Shown: positions 23,270 through 31,738, numbered from the stretch's first letter. The stretch: DNA of 64,000 bases from a bacterium (GCA_905221325.1 CAJNCS010000010.1:1-64000), one strand, 5' to 3'. Notes: a model not told the origin generated them from the sequence alone. Numbers and translations are program-made.

Positions 23270-23956
23270 ATGTATCAACCAGAAAAATTAAAAGCTCGGA
23301 GGAAAGAGCTAAAACTAACACAAAAAGATATTGCAGATAAGCTAGAAATTAGCTATCAAGCCTATTCTGCTTGGGAACGTGGAGTCAAAGAACCTTCTAC
23401 TGAGAAAGTGGCATTATTAGAGAAACTTTTGAACGTCCCAAAAGGCTATTTTACTGAGATAGAGATTATCAGACTTTATAATGTCCTCTCACCCAATGGA
23501 AAAGAACAAGTTGTGTCTTATGCTCGTGACTTAGTCGAAGAAGAGCAAAATAAGAAGGTGATCTTAATTGCTGAACCACGCTATGAATATCGGGTCTATG
23601 AAGAAATGTCTGCTGGTCTTGGTGCCACTATCTATGGAGAAAAAGAATACGATACGGTCTACTATAACGAAGAGTTAGGGCATGATTTCGCCTCTTGGGT
23701 ATCGGGGGATTCTATGGAGCCTAAATATCCAAATGGTTCCGTTGCCCTCATTCGTGAGACGGGCTTTGATTATAATGGGGCAGTTTATGCAGTTGTTTGG
23801 AATGAGCAGACCTATATCAAGCGAGTCTACTTGGAAGAAGATGGCTTACGCCTAGTTTCCATCAATAAGAAATACAAAGACAAATTTGCTCCTTATGACG
23901 ATGATCCTAGGATTGTTGGAAAAATTGTCGGAAACTTTATACCTTTGGAGGACTAG
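23270..23956 (+). CDS. hdiR: HdiR/LexA-like self-cleaving repressor (Xre + S24 peptidase)
   Basis: This 228-residue repressor has an N-terminal Xre HTH (about 6-60) and a C-terminal S24 LexA-like protease. The probable self-cleavage site is Ala115-Gly116 in EEMSAGLGA. The nucleophile is Ser148 (SGDSMEP) and the general base Lys184 (TYIKRVY). DNA damage would trigger RecA-stimulated cleavage. HdiR is the SOS-like repressor of lactococci and streptococci, which lack canonical LexA. GAGGTGA precedes the ATG; umuC follows after 3 bp. Confidence 0.88.
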   Translation: MYQPEKLKARRKELKLTQKDIADKLEISYQAYSAWERGVKEPSTEKVALLEKLLNVPKGYFTEIEIIRLYNVLSPNGKEQVVSYARDLVEEEQNKKVILIAEPRYEYRVYEEMSAGLGATIYGEKEYDTVYYNEELGHDFASWVSGDSMEPKYPNGSVALIRETGFDYNGAVYAVVWNEQTYIKRVYLEEDGLRLVSINKKYKDKFAPYDDDPRIVGKIVGNFIPLED

Positions 23957-23959
23957 ACT

Positions 23960-25375
23960 ATGGGAATCATTGACTATTCAAAAGAGCCTGTCAGTGATAT
24001 TGCCTTTATTGATATGAAGTCTTTCTATGCTAGTGTTGAATGTGCGGAGCGAGGACTTCATCCTCTTAAAACCTCCCTCTGTGTGATGAGTCGAGCGGAT
24101 AATTCTGCTGGATTGATATTGGCATCATCACCTATGTTCAAGAAAGTATTTGGGAAAAAGAATGTTGGTCGGGCTTATGATTTACCCTTTGACGTCAAAA
24201 CCAGAAAATTTTCTTACTATAACGCAAAAAAACAGGGTCTTCCAACGAATCCAGAATTTGTTCGATATATTGAGGAATGGGCGAAGACCACCTTTATCGT
24301 CCCACCACGAATGGACAAGTATATTGAAATCAATATGGAAATACAGAGAGTCTTTCAAGATTACAGCACTCCGAATGAGATTTATCCCTATTCAATTGAT
24401 GAAGGTTTTATTGATTTGACAACTTCTCTTAACTACTTTGTTAGCGATCAGACCATATCCCGAAAAGATAAATTGGATATGATTTCTGCTAAGATTCAAA
24501 AGGATATTTGGCGAAAGACAGGCATCTACTCAACTGTTGGTATGTCAAATAGTAATCCCTTACTTGCAAAGCTAGCCTTAGACAACGAAGCTAAGAAAAT
24601 GCCCACCATGCGTGCTAACTGGTCTTATGAAGACGTAGAAAGTAAGGTTTGGACAATTCCTAACATGACTGATTTTTGGGGAATTGGTCATCGTATGGAA
24701 AAGAGATTAAATGACTTGGGAATCTTTTCTATCAAGGAACTTGCTAATTGCAATCCCGATTTACTAAAAAATTCTTTAGGAGTAGTAGGGCTACGTCTCT
24801 GGTTTTACGCAAATGGAGTAGATGAAAGTAATGTTAATAATCCATATAAACCAAAGAGCTCAGGATTAGGTAACTCTCAAGTCTTACCAAGAGATTATAT
24901 CAAGCAACGGGATATCGAGATTGTCCTTCGAGAGATGGCAGAGCAAGTTGCTATACGTCTTAGACGAGCAGGTAAGAAAACAACTATTGTCTCTATTCAT
25001 GTAGGCTATTCCAAACAAGAAAATAGAAAATCAATCAACATACAAAGAAAGATCGAACCAACTAATCAGACAGACACCCTAACTAATGTGGTTTTACAGT
25101 TATTTCATCAGAAATACAGTTCTGGTGCCGTAAGAAACGTTGCTGTTAATTATTCGGGTCTAGTGGATGAATCGTTTGGACTCATTTCTTTATTTGATGA
25201 TGTTGAAAAAATAGAAAAAGAAGAAAGGCTCCAATCAGCGATTGACAGCATCCGAGATCAGTTTGGGTTCACTTCACTCTTAAAAGCCAATGCGCTTGAG
25301 TCAGCCTCAAGAAGCATCGCTAGAAGTAAACTAATTGGAGGTCATTCTGCTGGTGGATTAGATGGTTTAAAATGA
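23960..25375 (+). CDS. umuC: UmuC/DinB-like Y-family DNA polymerase
   Basis: This 471-residue translesion polymerase has motif I FIDMKSFYASVECAERG, where Asp is a metal ligand, and the catalytic YSIDEGFID. It also has a helix-hairpin-helix part (WGIGHRMEKRLNDLGI) and a little-finger domain. GGAGG precedes the ATG. Umu-type polymerases with the same gene context occur in Tn5252 and in the hdiR-umuC-orf3-orf4 operon of Streptococcus uberis, which is UV-inducible. It should give damage-induced mutagenesis to the host of the ICE. Confidence 0.93.
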   Translation: MGIIDYSKEPVSDIAFIDMKSFYASVECAERGLHPLKTSLCVMSRADNSAGLILASSPMFKKVFGKKNVGRAYDLPFDVKTRKFSYYNAKKQGLPTNPEFVRYIEEWAKTTFIVPPRMDKYIEINMEIQRVFQDYSTPNEIYPYSIDEGFIDLTTSLNYFVSDQTISRKDKLDMISAKIQKDIWRKTGIYSTVGMSNSNPLLAKLALDNEAKKMPTMRANWSYEDVESKVWTIPNMTDFWGIGHRMEKRLNDLGIFSIKELANCNPDLLKNSLGVVGLRLWFYANGVDESNVNNPYKPKSSGLGNSQVLPRDYIKQRDIEIVLREMAEQVAIRLRRAGKKTTIVSIHVGYSKQENRKSINIQRKIEPTNQTDTLTNVVLQLFHQKYSSGAVRNVAVNYSGLVDESFGLISLFDDVEKIEKEERLQSAIDSIRDQFGFTSLLKANALESASRSIARSKLIGGHSAGGLDGLK

Positions 25376-25734
25376 TTGATCGTTCTTATTTGCCCTATCA
25401 GTCAGCCCGAGAATATCAAGACTCAGGTATGCAAAAGTGGATGGGCTTCTTTTTATCCGAGCATACCACATCACTAGGAGAAGAAAAATATCGTGTCGAT
25501 CTAACCAGTGACTTGAACAGAACAGAAAAACTATTGTTACTTTCTCAGCTTTATGTTGGCCATTTAAAAGGTCGCTTTACAGTCAAACAAAAAGCCCAAA
25601 AAGTAACTTTGATTGGCGAAGTGAGAGAAATTTCAGCAAAAGAAGTATCCCTCAAGACTTATGAAGGATATCGATTTATTCAAGTGGAAGACTTCTTGAG
25701 CATCCAGTTATTAGAAGAGGTTACCTATGAGTAG
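25372..25734 (+). CDS. SOS-cassette ORF3, YolD-like
   Basis: A 120-residue protein that begins MIDRSYLPYQSAREYQDSGM and overlaps umuC by 4 bp (ATGA). The N-terminal signature KWMGFFLSEHT is typical of proteins placed right after UmuC in Gram-positive bacteria, and the second half is a compact beta-rich part as in YolD-like proteins. It corresponds to ORF3 of the S. uberis hdiR-umuC operon. Molecular role unknown. Confidence 0.7.
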   Translation: MIDRSYLPYQSAREYQDSGMQKWMGFFLSEHTTSLGEEKYRVDLTSDLNRTEKLLLLSQLYVGHLKGRFTVKQKAQKVTLIGEVREISAKEVSLKTYEGYRFIQVEDFLSIQLLEEVTYE

Positions 25735-26011
25735 AAAAGAACTCTATGAGAATAAATTGCAGATGGATTATTTCTCAGAAGACTATATCCGATTCGAAGA
25801 AGATTTCCAAAAATACTCAGCAATGGATGTACCACTTACTTTTCTGATTGATGATATCTTAAGGACTATGGCAATGAATCAGAAGAACTACTTCAAACTT
25901 AATAAAGAAAATTCTAAAGATGGACGGAATCACTATTTTCATTTTCTTATTAGAAGTAGTGAAGAAATAAGATGCTTTGAGTATAAGGAACATAGGTTTG
26001 AAATCAAATAA
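25727..26011 (+). CDS. SOS-cassette ORF4, small conserved protein
   Basis: A 94-residue protein overlapping the previous gene by 8 bp, so it is coupled translationally. It is charged, with no membrane segment, and resembles small streptococcal proteins of the DUF5960 kind that sit at this place (weak recollection). It is the last gene before a bidirectional terminator. Function unknown. Confidence 0.6.
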   Translation: MSRKELYENKLQMDYFSEDYIRFEEDFQKYSAMDVPLTFLIDDILRTMAMNQKNYFKLNKENSKDGRNHYFHFLIRSSEEIRCFEYKEHRFEIK

Positions 26012-26039
26012 AAAGTACGGTTTATTTTCCGTACTTTTT
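26010..26039. terminator. Bidirectional terminator between SOS cassette and methylase
   Basis: AAAAAGTACGG (26010-26020) pairs with CCGTACTTTTT (26029-26039) around 8 nt. It can stop both the rightward cassette and the leftward methyltransferase transcript. Confidence 0.85.
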
Positions 26040-27308
26040 CTATTTCTCAATTTTTTTAATAAAATCTCCAATTTTACGAACAATTTCAGTTACTAGAGCA
26101 TTTCCCATGAAGAACATTCTCATTTTATCAGAAACATCAACAAGAGAGCCGTCGGCTAACTTCTTTATAGCAGTCCAATTGTCAGGAAAGTCCTGTAAAC
26201 GTTCAGCCTCAACTGGGGTGATGAGGCGGTATTTGTCATTGATAAAGAGGAGGTGAGTAGAGCGATTAACTGTTCCTTCGGATGTTAACATAGTTCGTCC
26301 AGGAAGGTTCAAATCATCGTAAGGGGACATGCCTCCTTCAGAATAAATATAGGTGTGGCCATCAGTTGAAGTTCTTTCAATTTTTTTAGCACTTCGTAAA
26401 TATTGGAATTTTTCCAATTTTGAAGAGTCTGTTAGAAAATATTTTTCTGGGACTTCTTCTTCATTCTGTAAAATTTCTCTAAGAGTAATTGGTTTACCGT
26501 TATAGTCAGGTTCTGTATCAATTGAATAGTATTTCCCATGACGCATAATCCCTGTATTCCAAACAGATCCTGTAAAGTTATCTGATACTTCAACAATGTC
26601 ATTTGCTAGCTCGTAGAAAACATGACGATTTTTAACTGGGAAATTTTTTATTGGGAACTGCGTAGCAAACAAACCAGTTTTAAAAATATAGTCATCATAT
26701 CTATTTTCTTCAAATACGACATTTTCTTGCTCATATTTTTTATCAATAGTTTTTGCAAAAACCGTATCATTCCTATAAACAAAAAAGAAAACTCGACGTC
26801 GGCGTTGGCTTCTTCCGTATTCAGCAGCGTTGATAACTCTCCATTCTACTGAATATCCTAGATTGTTGAATGCTGTAAGCATGATTGCAAAATCTCTCCC
26901 ACGTTGTTTTGAAGGAGCTTTAAGGAGTCGATCTACGTTCTCAAGAATGAGGTATTTAGGTCTGATATTTTCGGTTGCTCGAATGATTTCCCAAAAGAGA
27001 ACACCTTTTTTCCCTTCAATACCTTTTTCATTTTTTTTACTTCTTGCAACTGAATAGTCTTGGCAAGGAAAGCCTCCAACAATCATATCGGCATCCATAG
27101 AAGCAAATTTTTCATCAGAGATATCTGAGATACTGATATTTAGATTCTCACTATCTGGGAAATGATAGTCATAAACTTCAAATGCATCTTGCGATTTGCG
27201 TGACGGCTCCCATTGATTAGCCCATTTTGTTTTAAAAAAATCTTTGTCAGAGTTTTCAAGGCCGATTCGGAATCCACCAACACCGGCAAATAATTCTAGT
27301 ACTTTCAT
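26040..27308 (-). CDS. C5-cytosine DNA methyltransferase of a type II R-M system
   Basis: This 422-residue enzyme has AdoMet motif I (LELFAGVGGFRIGL), the catalytic PCQ with Cys82 (GGFPCQDYSV), ENV (LILENVDRLL) and the QRRRRVFF motif VIII; the C-terminal motifs IX-X are present (GNALVTEIV). It is divergent from a Sau3AI/MutH-like endonuclease gene. By partner, the expected target is GATC with C5 methylation. ICESt1 of S. thermophilus is known to carry Sth368I, a related GATC system. TTTTGGAGAAAAT-like spacing precedes the ATG. Confidence 0.9.
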   Translation of the reverse strand: MKVLELFAGVGGFRIGLENSDKDFFKTKWANQWEPSRKSQDAFEVYDYHFPDSENLNISISDISDEKFASMDADMIVGGFPCQDYSVARSKKNEKGIEGKKGVLFWEIIRATENIRPKYLILENVDRLLKAPSKQRGRDFAIMLTAFNNLGYSVEWRVINAAEYGRSQRRRRVFFFVYRNDTVFAKTIDKKYEQENVVFEENRYDDYIFKTGLFATQFPIKNFPVKNRHVFYELANDIVEVSDNFTGSVWNTGIMRHGKYYSIDTEPDYNGKPITLREILQNEEEVPEKYFLTDSSKLEKFQYLRSAKKIERTSTDGHTYIYSEGGMSPYDDLNLPGRTMLTSEGTVNRSTHLLFINDKYRLITPVEAERLQDFPDNWTAIKKLADGSLVDVSDKMRMFFMGNALVTEIVRKIGDFIKKIEK

Positions 27309-27349
27309 ATTTTCTCCTTTTAGAGCTATAGCAAACAGCCTATTAGACT

Positions 27350-27378
27350 ATTATACTAAAAAAATAAAAATCGATCAA
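27350..27378 (-). promoter_or_regulatory. Methyltransferase promoter containing GATC in the -35
   Basis: On the minus strand TTGATC (27378-27373), a 17-bp spacer and TATAAT (27355-27350). The -35 hexamer contains the expected recognition site GATC (27373-27376), so methylation could modulate the promoter. Confidence 0.6.
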
Positions 27379-27438
27379 CTTCCTGAATCAATTATGTTAA
27401 AATAGTTTAAATAGATAAAAACTAGAGGATACAATTAA

Positions 27439-28923
27439 ATGAAATTTAATAATAGAGAAGATGTACATAACTGGGCACTTAAAGCCTTAGGAAAAACCGT
27501 TGGGGAACTGCAAGCTTTAATGCCAAATAAAAAAACAGCTAACAAATCAATCTATGGCGATGCTTGGGAGTCTTGGTTTGGTGTTGAGAAGAATAACCTT
27601 GCAGAGGCAGATTTGGGAGCTGTTGGGATAGAGTTGAAGGCAACGCCTTTAAAAAAAGTTAGATATGGCATCACTGCCAAAGAACGTCTAGTTCTTAATA
27701 AAATTAATTATATTACTGAGTTTGAACTAAACAATGTTAACGAGAGTAATTTTTATAAGAAAAATCAAGTCCTTGAGATTGGTTTTTATTTGTATGAAAA
27801 AGGAATAAAAAATACCGACTTTAAATTTATTAAGGCTATGCAATTTAAAGTACCTGATAAAGATTGGCTCATTATAAAAAAAGATTGGGAGTTGATACAC
27901 AAATATATAAAAGAAGGAAAAGCTAATGATCTTTCAGGAAGTTTAACAAACATACTTGAAGCTTGTACCAAAGCTAAAAAAGCAACTGATATAACTCCTC
28001 AACACCCATCTTTAAATGTTGGAGGAGCAAAACCAAGAGCATTTGCACTAAAAAATTCATATATGCAAACTTTGGTGAGAGATTATATCTACGGAGACAA
28101 GGTGGATCCGAATATTCAAGTAGATTATTTTAACAATAGTTTAGAAGTAAAAAATAATCGAGAGTCTATCATTACTGACTATAGAAATTTAGAAAATCAA
28201 TCACTAGAGGAAATTATTCTTTCAAAAATAGATAAATATAAAGGGAAATCAACTACAGAGTTAGCAAACCTATTTTCAATAAAGACTAATTCAAATCCAA
28301 AACATTTACAGTCAATGATTATAAAGTCTCTCTTGGGAATCAGAAACAACCCAGAAGAAACAGAGGAATTTTCTAAAGCTGGCATTCAAGTTAAAACGAT
28401 TAGATTAGAAGAAGAGAATATACCCGAACAACACATGAGCTTTCCTAGTTTTGAATTTGAAGAATTAGTAAGTAAATCGTGGCATGAATCAGATTTATTT
28501 AATCAATTAGAACAAACTAAGTTCTTATTTGTAGTATTTAAAAATATTAAAGGACAATATATTTTAAAAGGTGCAAAGTTTTGGGCTATGCCAGTACATG
28601 TGATTGAAAGCCAAGCAAAATCGGTCTGGAGTAGCACCAAGAAAATTATTAAAGATGGTGTTAAATTAGAAAGAGTTCCGTGGGGTAATAATTGGAGAAT
28701 TGAAAATAATCTACCAAAGGTATCCGATAAAGGAAGTATAATGCATGTCAGACCGCATACAAGTCAAAGTAGCTATGTAGAGAGCCCATATTCTAGCCAT
28801 TTACCAGTTAAAGCTAGATGGAAAAATAAACCAGAAGACTTTTCCGATGATTACATGACAAAACAATGTTTTTGGCTTAATCGTGATTTTATTAGTAAGC
28901 AAGTTGAAGAATTTTGGGATTAA
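27439..28923 (+). CDS. Sau3AI/MutH-family type II restriction endonuclease
   Basis: This 494-residue protein is close in length to Sau3AI (about 490). The N-terminal MutH-like nuclease domain shows SIYGDAWESWFGV and the catalytic D58-x6-E65-x-K67 in EADLGAVGIELKAT. The second half is a further MutH-like domain, as in Sau3AI, where it serves in allosteric DNA binding. Divergent from the C5 methylase; a 130-bp gap holds both promoters. Expected cleavage at GATC is inferred from family. Frame is intact, so the system is probably active. Confidence 0.9.
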   Translation: MKFNNREDVHNWALKALGKTVGELQALMPNKKTANKSIYGDAWESWFGVEKNNLAEADLGAVGIELKATPLKKVRYGITAKERLVLNKINYITEFELNNVNESNFYKKNQVLEIGFYLYEKGIKNTDFKFIKAMQFKVPDKDWLIIKKDWELIHKYIKEGKANDLSGSLTNILEACTKAKKATDITPQHPSLNVGGAKPRAFALKNSYMQTLVRDYIYGDKVDPNIQVDYFNNSLEVKNNRESIITDYRNLENQSLEEIILSKIDKYKGKSTTELANLFSIKTNSNPKHLQSMIIKSLLGIRNNPEETEEFSKAGIQVKTIRLEEENIPEQHMSFPSFEFEELVSKSWHESDLFNQLEQTKFLFVVFKNIKGQYILKGAKFWAMPVHVIESQAKSVWSSTKKIIKDGVKLERVPWGNNWRIENNLPKVSDKGSIMHVRPHTSQSSYVESPYSSHLPVKARWKNKPEDFSDDYMTKQCFWLNRDFISKQVEEFWD

Positions 28924-29019
28924 ACAATTAAATAAACTATTGTCAAAAATTATCAGAATAGGAATTGCTTTATAATTTGTTAACTATCCAAACTGAAATT
29001 AATAAATACCTAGGTATTT

Positions 29020-29217
29020 TTAAAACACTTCATCCCTATCCAAATTCGGATAGGGTTTCTCATCGTTAAAAACTCTCTTTAGTATCTCGACACTTTCCTT
29101 CAGATGGAGGAGTTCGATTTTTCTTCTAAGAACATCAGTATTTTTCTCTATATTCTCGCAATGTCGTTTGATGTGCCATAAGGATTTTTGAATGTTATCT
29201 TCTTTTAAATTTTTCAT
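29020..29217 (-). CDS. Small hypothetical ICE protein
   Basis: A 65-residue charged, helical protein (KSLWHIKRHCENIEKN...ELLHLKESVEILKRVF) with coiled-coil character. AGGAG precedes the ATG but only 1 nt away, which is poor spacing, so the call is tentative. It lies in the attR-proximal cargo. No family recognised. Confidence 0.45.
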   Translation of the reverse strand: MKNLKEDNIQKSLWHIKRHCENIEKNTDVLRRKIELLHLKESVEILKRVFNDEKPYPNLDRDEVF

Positions 29218-29339
29218 ACTCCTATCTTATCAGATGAATATTCAAAAATAATGTTGATTCCCTCAAATGATCAAAATATAGCCTGAAAAGCACTAAAAAA
29301 TAGATTATGCTCAATTTCCCTCTGTTAATGGGACAACAA

Positions 29340-29363
29340 AAAACGCTTCAATCAAAGCGTTTT
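29340..29363 (-). terminator. Terminator after the lipoprotein gene
   Basis: AAAACGCTT (29340-29348) and AAGCGTTTT (29355-29363) with a 6-nt loop, flanked by A- and T-runs. Confidence 0.75.
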
Positions 29364-29397
29364 TATTGTATAAAGAACAACGAATAGTTTGAGAGTT

Positions 29398-29760
29398 TTA
29401 CTTGTTGCCGTATTTCTTCACTGCTTCTTTATATGCTTCACTATCCTTTTTGTAATAGTCCTGTTTCGTTCCTGAAATATCTACAGTGAATACGCCATCC
29501 TTGAAGGTATAATTCTCTTTTCGGTTTATGATATTAGAACCAGTCAGTTCGATTGTTGAACTATCTTTATCAATTGTAAAGGCATCAGCCTCCCCCTTAT
29601 TGATATTTCCTTTGTTACCTGAAATGGTAAAGGCAACTTCATTTCTACTCTCGTTTATCCAGTAGTATTCGCCATCTAAAGAATTGCTTGATTGATTAGA
29701 ACATGCGATTAATAGAATTGTAGATAGAGACACTAAAAGTAATGTGATAAATCTTTTCAT
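29398..29760 (-). CDS. Small ICE-borne lipoprotein
   Basis: A 120-residue exported protein with a type II signal peptide (MKRFITLLLVSLSTILLIAC); the lipobox LIAC puts the lipidated Cys at 20. The mature part is a small beta-rich domain (GEYYWINESRNEVAFTISGN) with alternating strands. It has its own terminator and stands alone near attR. Surface lipoproteins in ICEs can serve in entry exclusion, but nothing here proves that; lysozyme-inhibitor-like or stress roles are equally possible. Confidence 0.75.
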   Translation of the reverse strand: MKRFITLLLVSLSTILLIACSNQSSNSLDGEYYWINESRNEVAFTISGNKGNINKGEADAFTIDKDSSTIELTGSNIINRKENYTFKDGVFTVDISGTKQDYYKKDSEAYKEAVKKYGNK

Positions 29761-29910
29761 TTGCTTACCTCCATTTCTATTATATCAAAGTAATGTTACA
29801 AGTGTAAGACAGGTAGCATTAAGGTTGTTTTACCGTTTTTAGAAATAAAAAAAGGAATTCATGTTGAAATTCCTCTTCTTTTAAATAAACGAATCAGTTT
29901 CTTATTTCAT

Positions 29911-29934
29911 AAAAGGTAGTGAAAAAGGTAGTGA
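29911..29934. repeat. 24-bp terminal direct repeat, right copy
   Basis: Identical over 24 bp to 4298-4321: two GGTAGTGA units in tandem. More TAGTGA units follow at about 29955, 30009 and 30019 toward attR, which strengthens the reading as arm-type integrase sites. Confidence 0.7.
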
Positions 29935-30028
29935 TTCGATTGATTTATATTGCAATGTAGTGAAATTTTGAATTTCAAGAATTGCTTTAAATCAAGGTTT
30001 CTAAAGTCTAGTGACGTATAGTGAACCC

Positions 30029-30040
30029 TTATTTAACTTC
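30029..30040. repeat. attR: attR core at the 3' end of rpmG
   Basis: TTATTTAACTTC, identical to 4223-4234; it encodes the last codons and stop of rpmG, so insertion leaves the gene intact. Confidence 0.85.
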
Positions 30041-30178
30041 TGTAAACACAACGTGCTTGCGAAGTTTTGGTGAGTATTTCTTCAATTGAAGACGGTCTGG
30101 AGTGTTACGTTTGTTTTTAGAAGTAAGGTACAAGCGTTCACCAGATTCTTTGTGTTCAAGTGTGATATTTACGCGCAT
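30029..30178 (-). CDS. rpmG: 50S ribosomal protein L33
   Basis: This 49-residue protein ([20 protein letters not shown]... ending HVVFTEVK) is L33 of the form without zinc-binding cysteines. It is too short for ordinary ORF cut-offs. AGGGAGATACC precedes the ATG. It is 15 bp after rpmF in an operon. Its last codons are restored by the ICE end, and the native tail and terminator are displaced to 4192-4240. Confidence 0.95.
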
Positions 30179-30193
30179 GGTATCTCCCTTCTA

Positions 30194-30376
30194 TTATTCA
30201 GCTGATGCAGCTTTAGCGATTTTACGTCCTTTGTAGTATCCTTTAAGTGATACACGGTGAGAACGTGAGTAATCTCCAGTAGTTTCGTCAAAGTTTACAG
30301 ATGGAGCTGTTACTTTGTAGTGTGTACGACGTTTGTTTTTCTTCGCTTTTGAAGTGCGACGTGCAGGTACTGCCAT
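30194..30376 (-). CDS. rpmF: 50S ribosomal protein L32
   Basis: A 60-residue basic protein ([21 protein letters not shown]). It lacks the CxxC zinc knuckle found in some L32 forms, like its neighbour L33, so both are the zinc-independent type. AAAGGAGAAATC precedes the start. Confidence 0.97.
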
Positions 30377-30493
30377 TTTGATTTCTCCTTTAGGTATTTA
30401 AATTCGATTCAATCTACTGATTTTCATCAACCATACTAGGATAACACATTTTTTTTGTAAAGTAAAGTTACTTGACAAAAAAAGATGAAAAAA

Positions 30494-30523
30494 TTCTCCT
30501 GTCCGATCTAGCAGACAGGAGAA
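30494..30523 (-). terminator. Terminator of the SPFH/Arc-like operon
   Basis: TTCTCCTGTC (30494-30503) and GACAGGAGAA (30514-30523); on the minus strand it is followed by TTTTTT. Confidence 0.85.
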
Positions 30524-30527
30524 GGTG

Positions 30528-30728
30528 TTAAATATCAATCTCAAATGGTTCGTCAATGGTTTCCGATACGTATTTTCCGTCTTTCTTCCGTTGCTTGACA
30601 CACTCTGTAAGGAGATATTCGATTTGCCCATTGACTGAACGAAAGTCGTCTTCTGCCCATGATGCGAGTGCAGCGTATAACTTTGTTGAGAGTCGAAGGG
30701 GGATCTGCTTTTTTTTAGTTTCAGCCAT
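30528..30728 (-). CDS. Arc-like ribbon-helix-helix protein
   Basis: A 66-residue protein with a probable RHH DNA-binding fold: beta strand [35 protein letters not shown], like Arc/toxin-antitoxin antitoxins. It starts 2 bp after the SPFH gene stop and shares its terminator, so the two form an operon. Perhaps it regulates that operon. A stable toxin is not present. Confidence 0.7.
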   Translation of the reverse strand: MAETKKKQIPLRLSTKLYAALASWAEDDFRSVNGQIEYLLTECVKQRKKDGKYVSETIDEPFEIDI

Positions 30729-30730
30729 CT

Positions 30731-31738
30731 TTAGTAAAGACTTCCTGTGTTGACAATTGGTTGTGCATCATGATTGCCACAGAGAACGACTAGGAGATTT
30801 GAAACCATGGCAGCTTTTCGTTCTTCGTCAAGTTCTACCAACTCTCCTTCATTGAGACGTTCTAGTGCCATTTCAACCATACCCACAGCGCCGTCTACAA
30901 TCATCTTACGCGCATCAATAATGGCAGATGCTTGTTGGCGTTGAAGCATAACAGCTGCAATTTCTGGTGCATAAGCTAGATAAGTGATACGTGCTTCAAG
31001 GATTTCCAAGCCAGCGTCCTCTACGCGACTTTGAATCTCTTCACGAATACGTTTAGCTACAATCTCACTAGAACCGCGGAGGCTACCTTCATCTGCTTGC
31101 CCATCACCTGTAGTATCTACATTAGGAGACACATCGTAAGGATAGATGCGGACAATATTACGAAGGGCGCTATCACACTGCAAAGAGAGATATTCCTTGT
31201 AGTTGTCAACGTTGAAGACTGCCTTAGCGGTATCGACAACTCTCCACGTTACCGCGATACCGATTTCTACGGGATTTCCTAGACAATCATTGATTTTTTG
31301 GCGAGAATTGCTCAAAGTCATAACTTTGAGGGAAATCTGTTTCTTGCCAATTTCAAGATTTACATCATTGCCATTTGATGATTTCATCCCTGAAAAAGGA
31401 GATTTCGTGCTAACGTCCCCACTTTGTCCAAGTCGAGTGTGGTTTGCAGGGTTAACTGCTACGCTGAAGGGATTGACAAAGTAAAAACCAGGTTCTTTGA
31501 TGGTACCTGTATAGTTACCAAAGAGTGTCAGAACCAGAGCTTCCTGAGGTTTGACAACTTTTAAACCAGCATGAGCTAAAGCCGCGGACACAATTAAGAG
31601 AAGACCAATTATAATACCAAATACATTTTCCGAACCAGCAGCCATTATAAATACAAAAACACCAAGTAAGAGTGTCAACTCAATGCGAATCAATGCGAAT
31701 ACACCATTTGGTTTTGAATTGATGAGTTTTTCAGTCAT
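30731..31738 (-). CDS. SPFH/Band 7 membrane protein
   Basis: This 335-residue protein has two N-terminal membrane segments (about 14-35 and 40-60). An SPFH domain ([32 protein letters not shown]) and a helical C-terminal region ([28 protein letters not shown]) follow. Such proteins organise membrane microdomains or scaffold proteases. GGAGGTCATTC precedes the ATG. Co-transcribed with the Arc-like gene. Confidence 0.88.
   Translation of the reverse strand: MTEKLINSKPNGVFALIRIELTLLLGVFVFIMAAGSENVFGIIIGLLLIVSAALAHAGLKVVKPQEALVLTLFGNYTGTIKEPGFYFVNPFSVAVNPANHTRLGQSGDVSTKSPFSGMKSSNGNDVNLEIGKKQISLKVMTLSNSRQKINDCLGNPVEIGIAVTWRVVDTAKAVFNVDNYKEYLSLQCDSALRNIVRIYPYDVSPNVDTTGDGQADEGSLRGSSEIVAKRIREEIQSRVEDAGLEILEARITYLAYAPEIAAVMLQRQQASAIIDARKMIVDGAVGMVEMALERLNEGELVELDEERKAAMVSNLLVVLCGNHDAQPIVNTGSLY

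Larger units (their letters stand above)
4223..30040. mobile_element. Integrative and conjugative element of the ICESt3/Tn916 superfamily, in rpmG
   Basis: It is bounded by the duplicated rpmG 3' core and carries int and xis at its left end. It has a complete set of MobT-type conjugation genes (5986-18103), an oriT-like dyad, and cargo that includes a repressor, a helicase pair, an SOS cassette and a type II restriction-modification pair. Gene order matches what I recall of ICESt3 (orfM to orfA, xis, int). Integration at the rpmG 3' end is a known specificity among streptococcal ICEs with tyrosine integrases. Apart from one frameshifted small gene the module looks complete. Confidence 0.9.

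Noticed and set aside
30528..30728. Toxin-antitoxin antitoxin
   Set aside because: The RHH-like protein is paired with an SPFH gene, not with a toxin.
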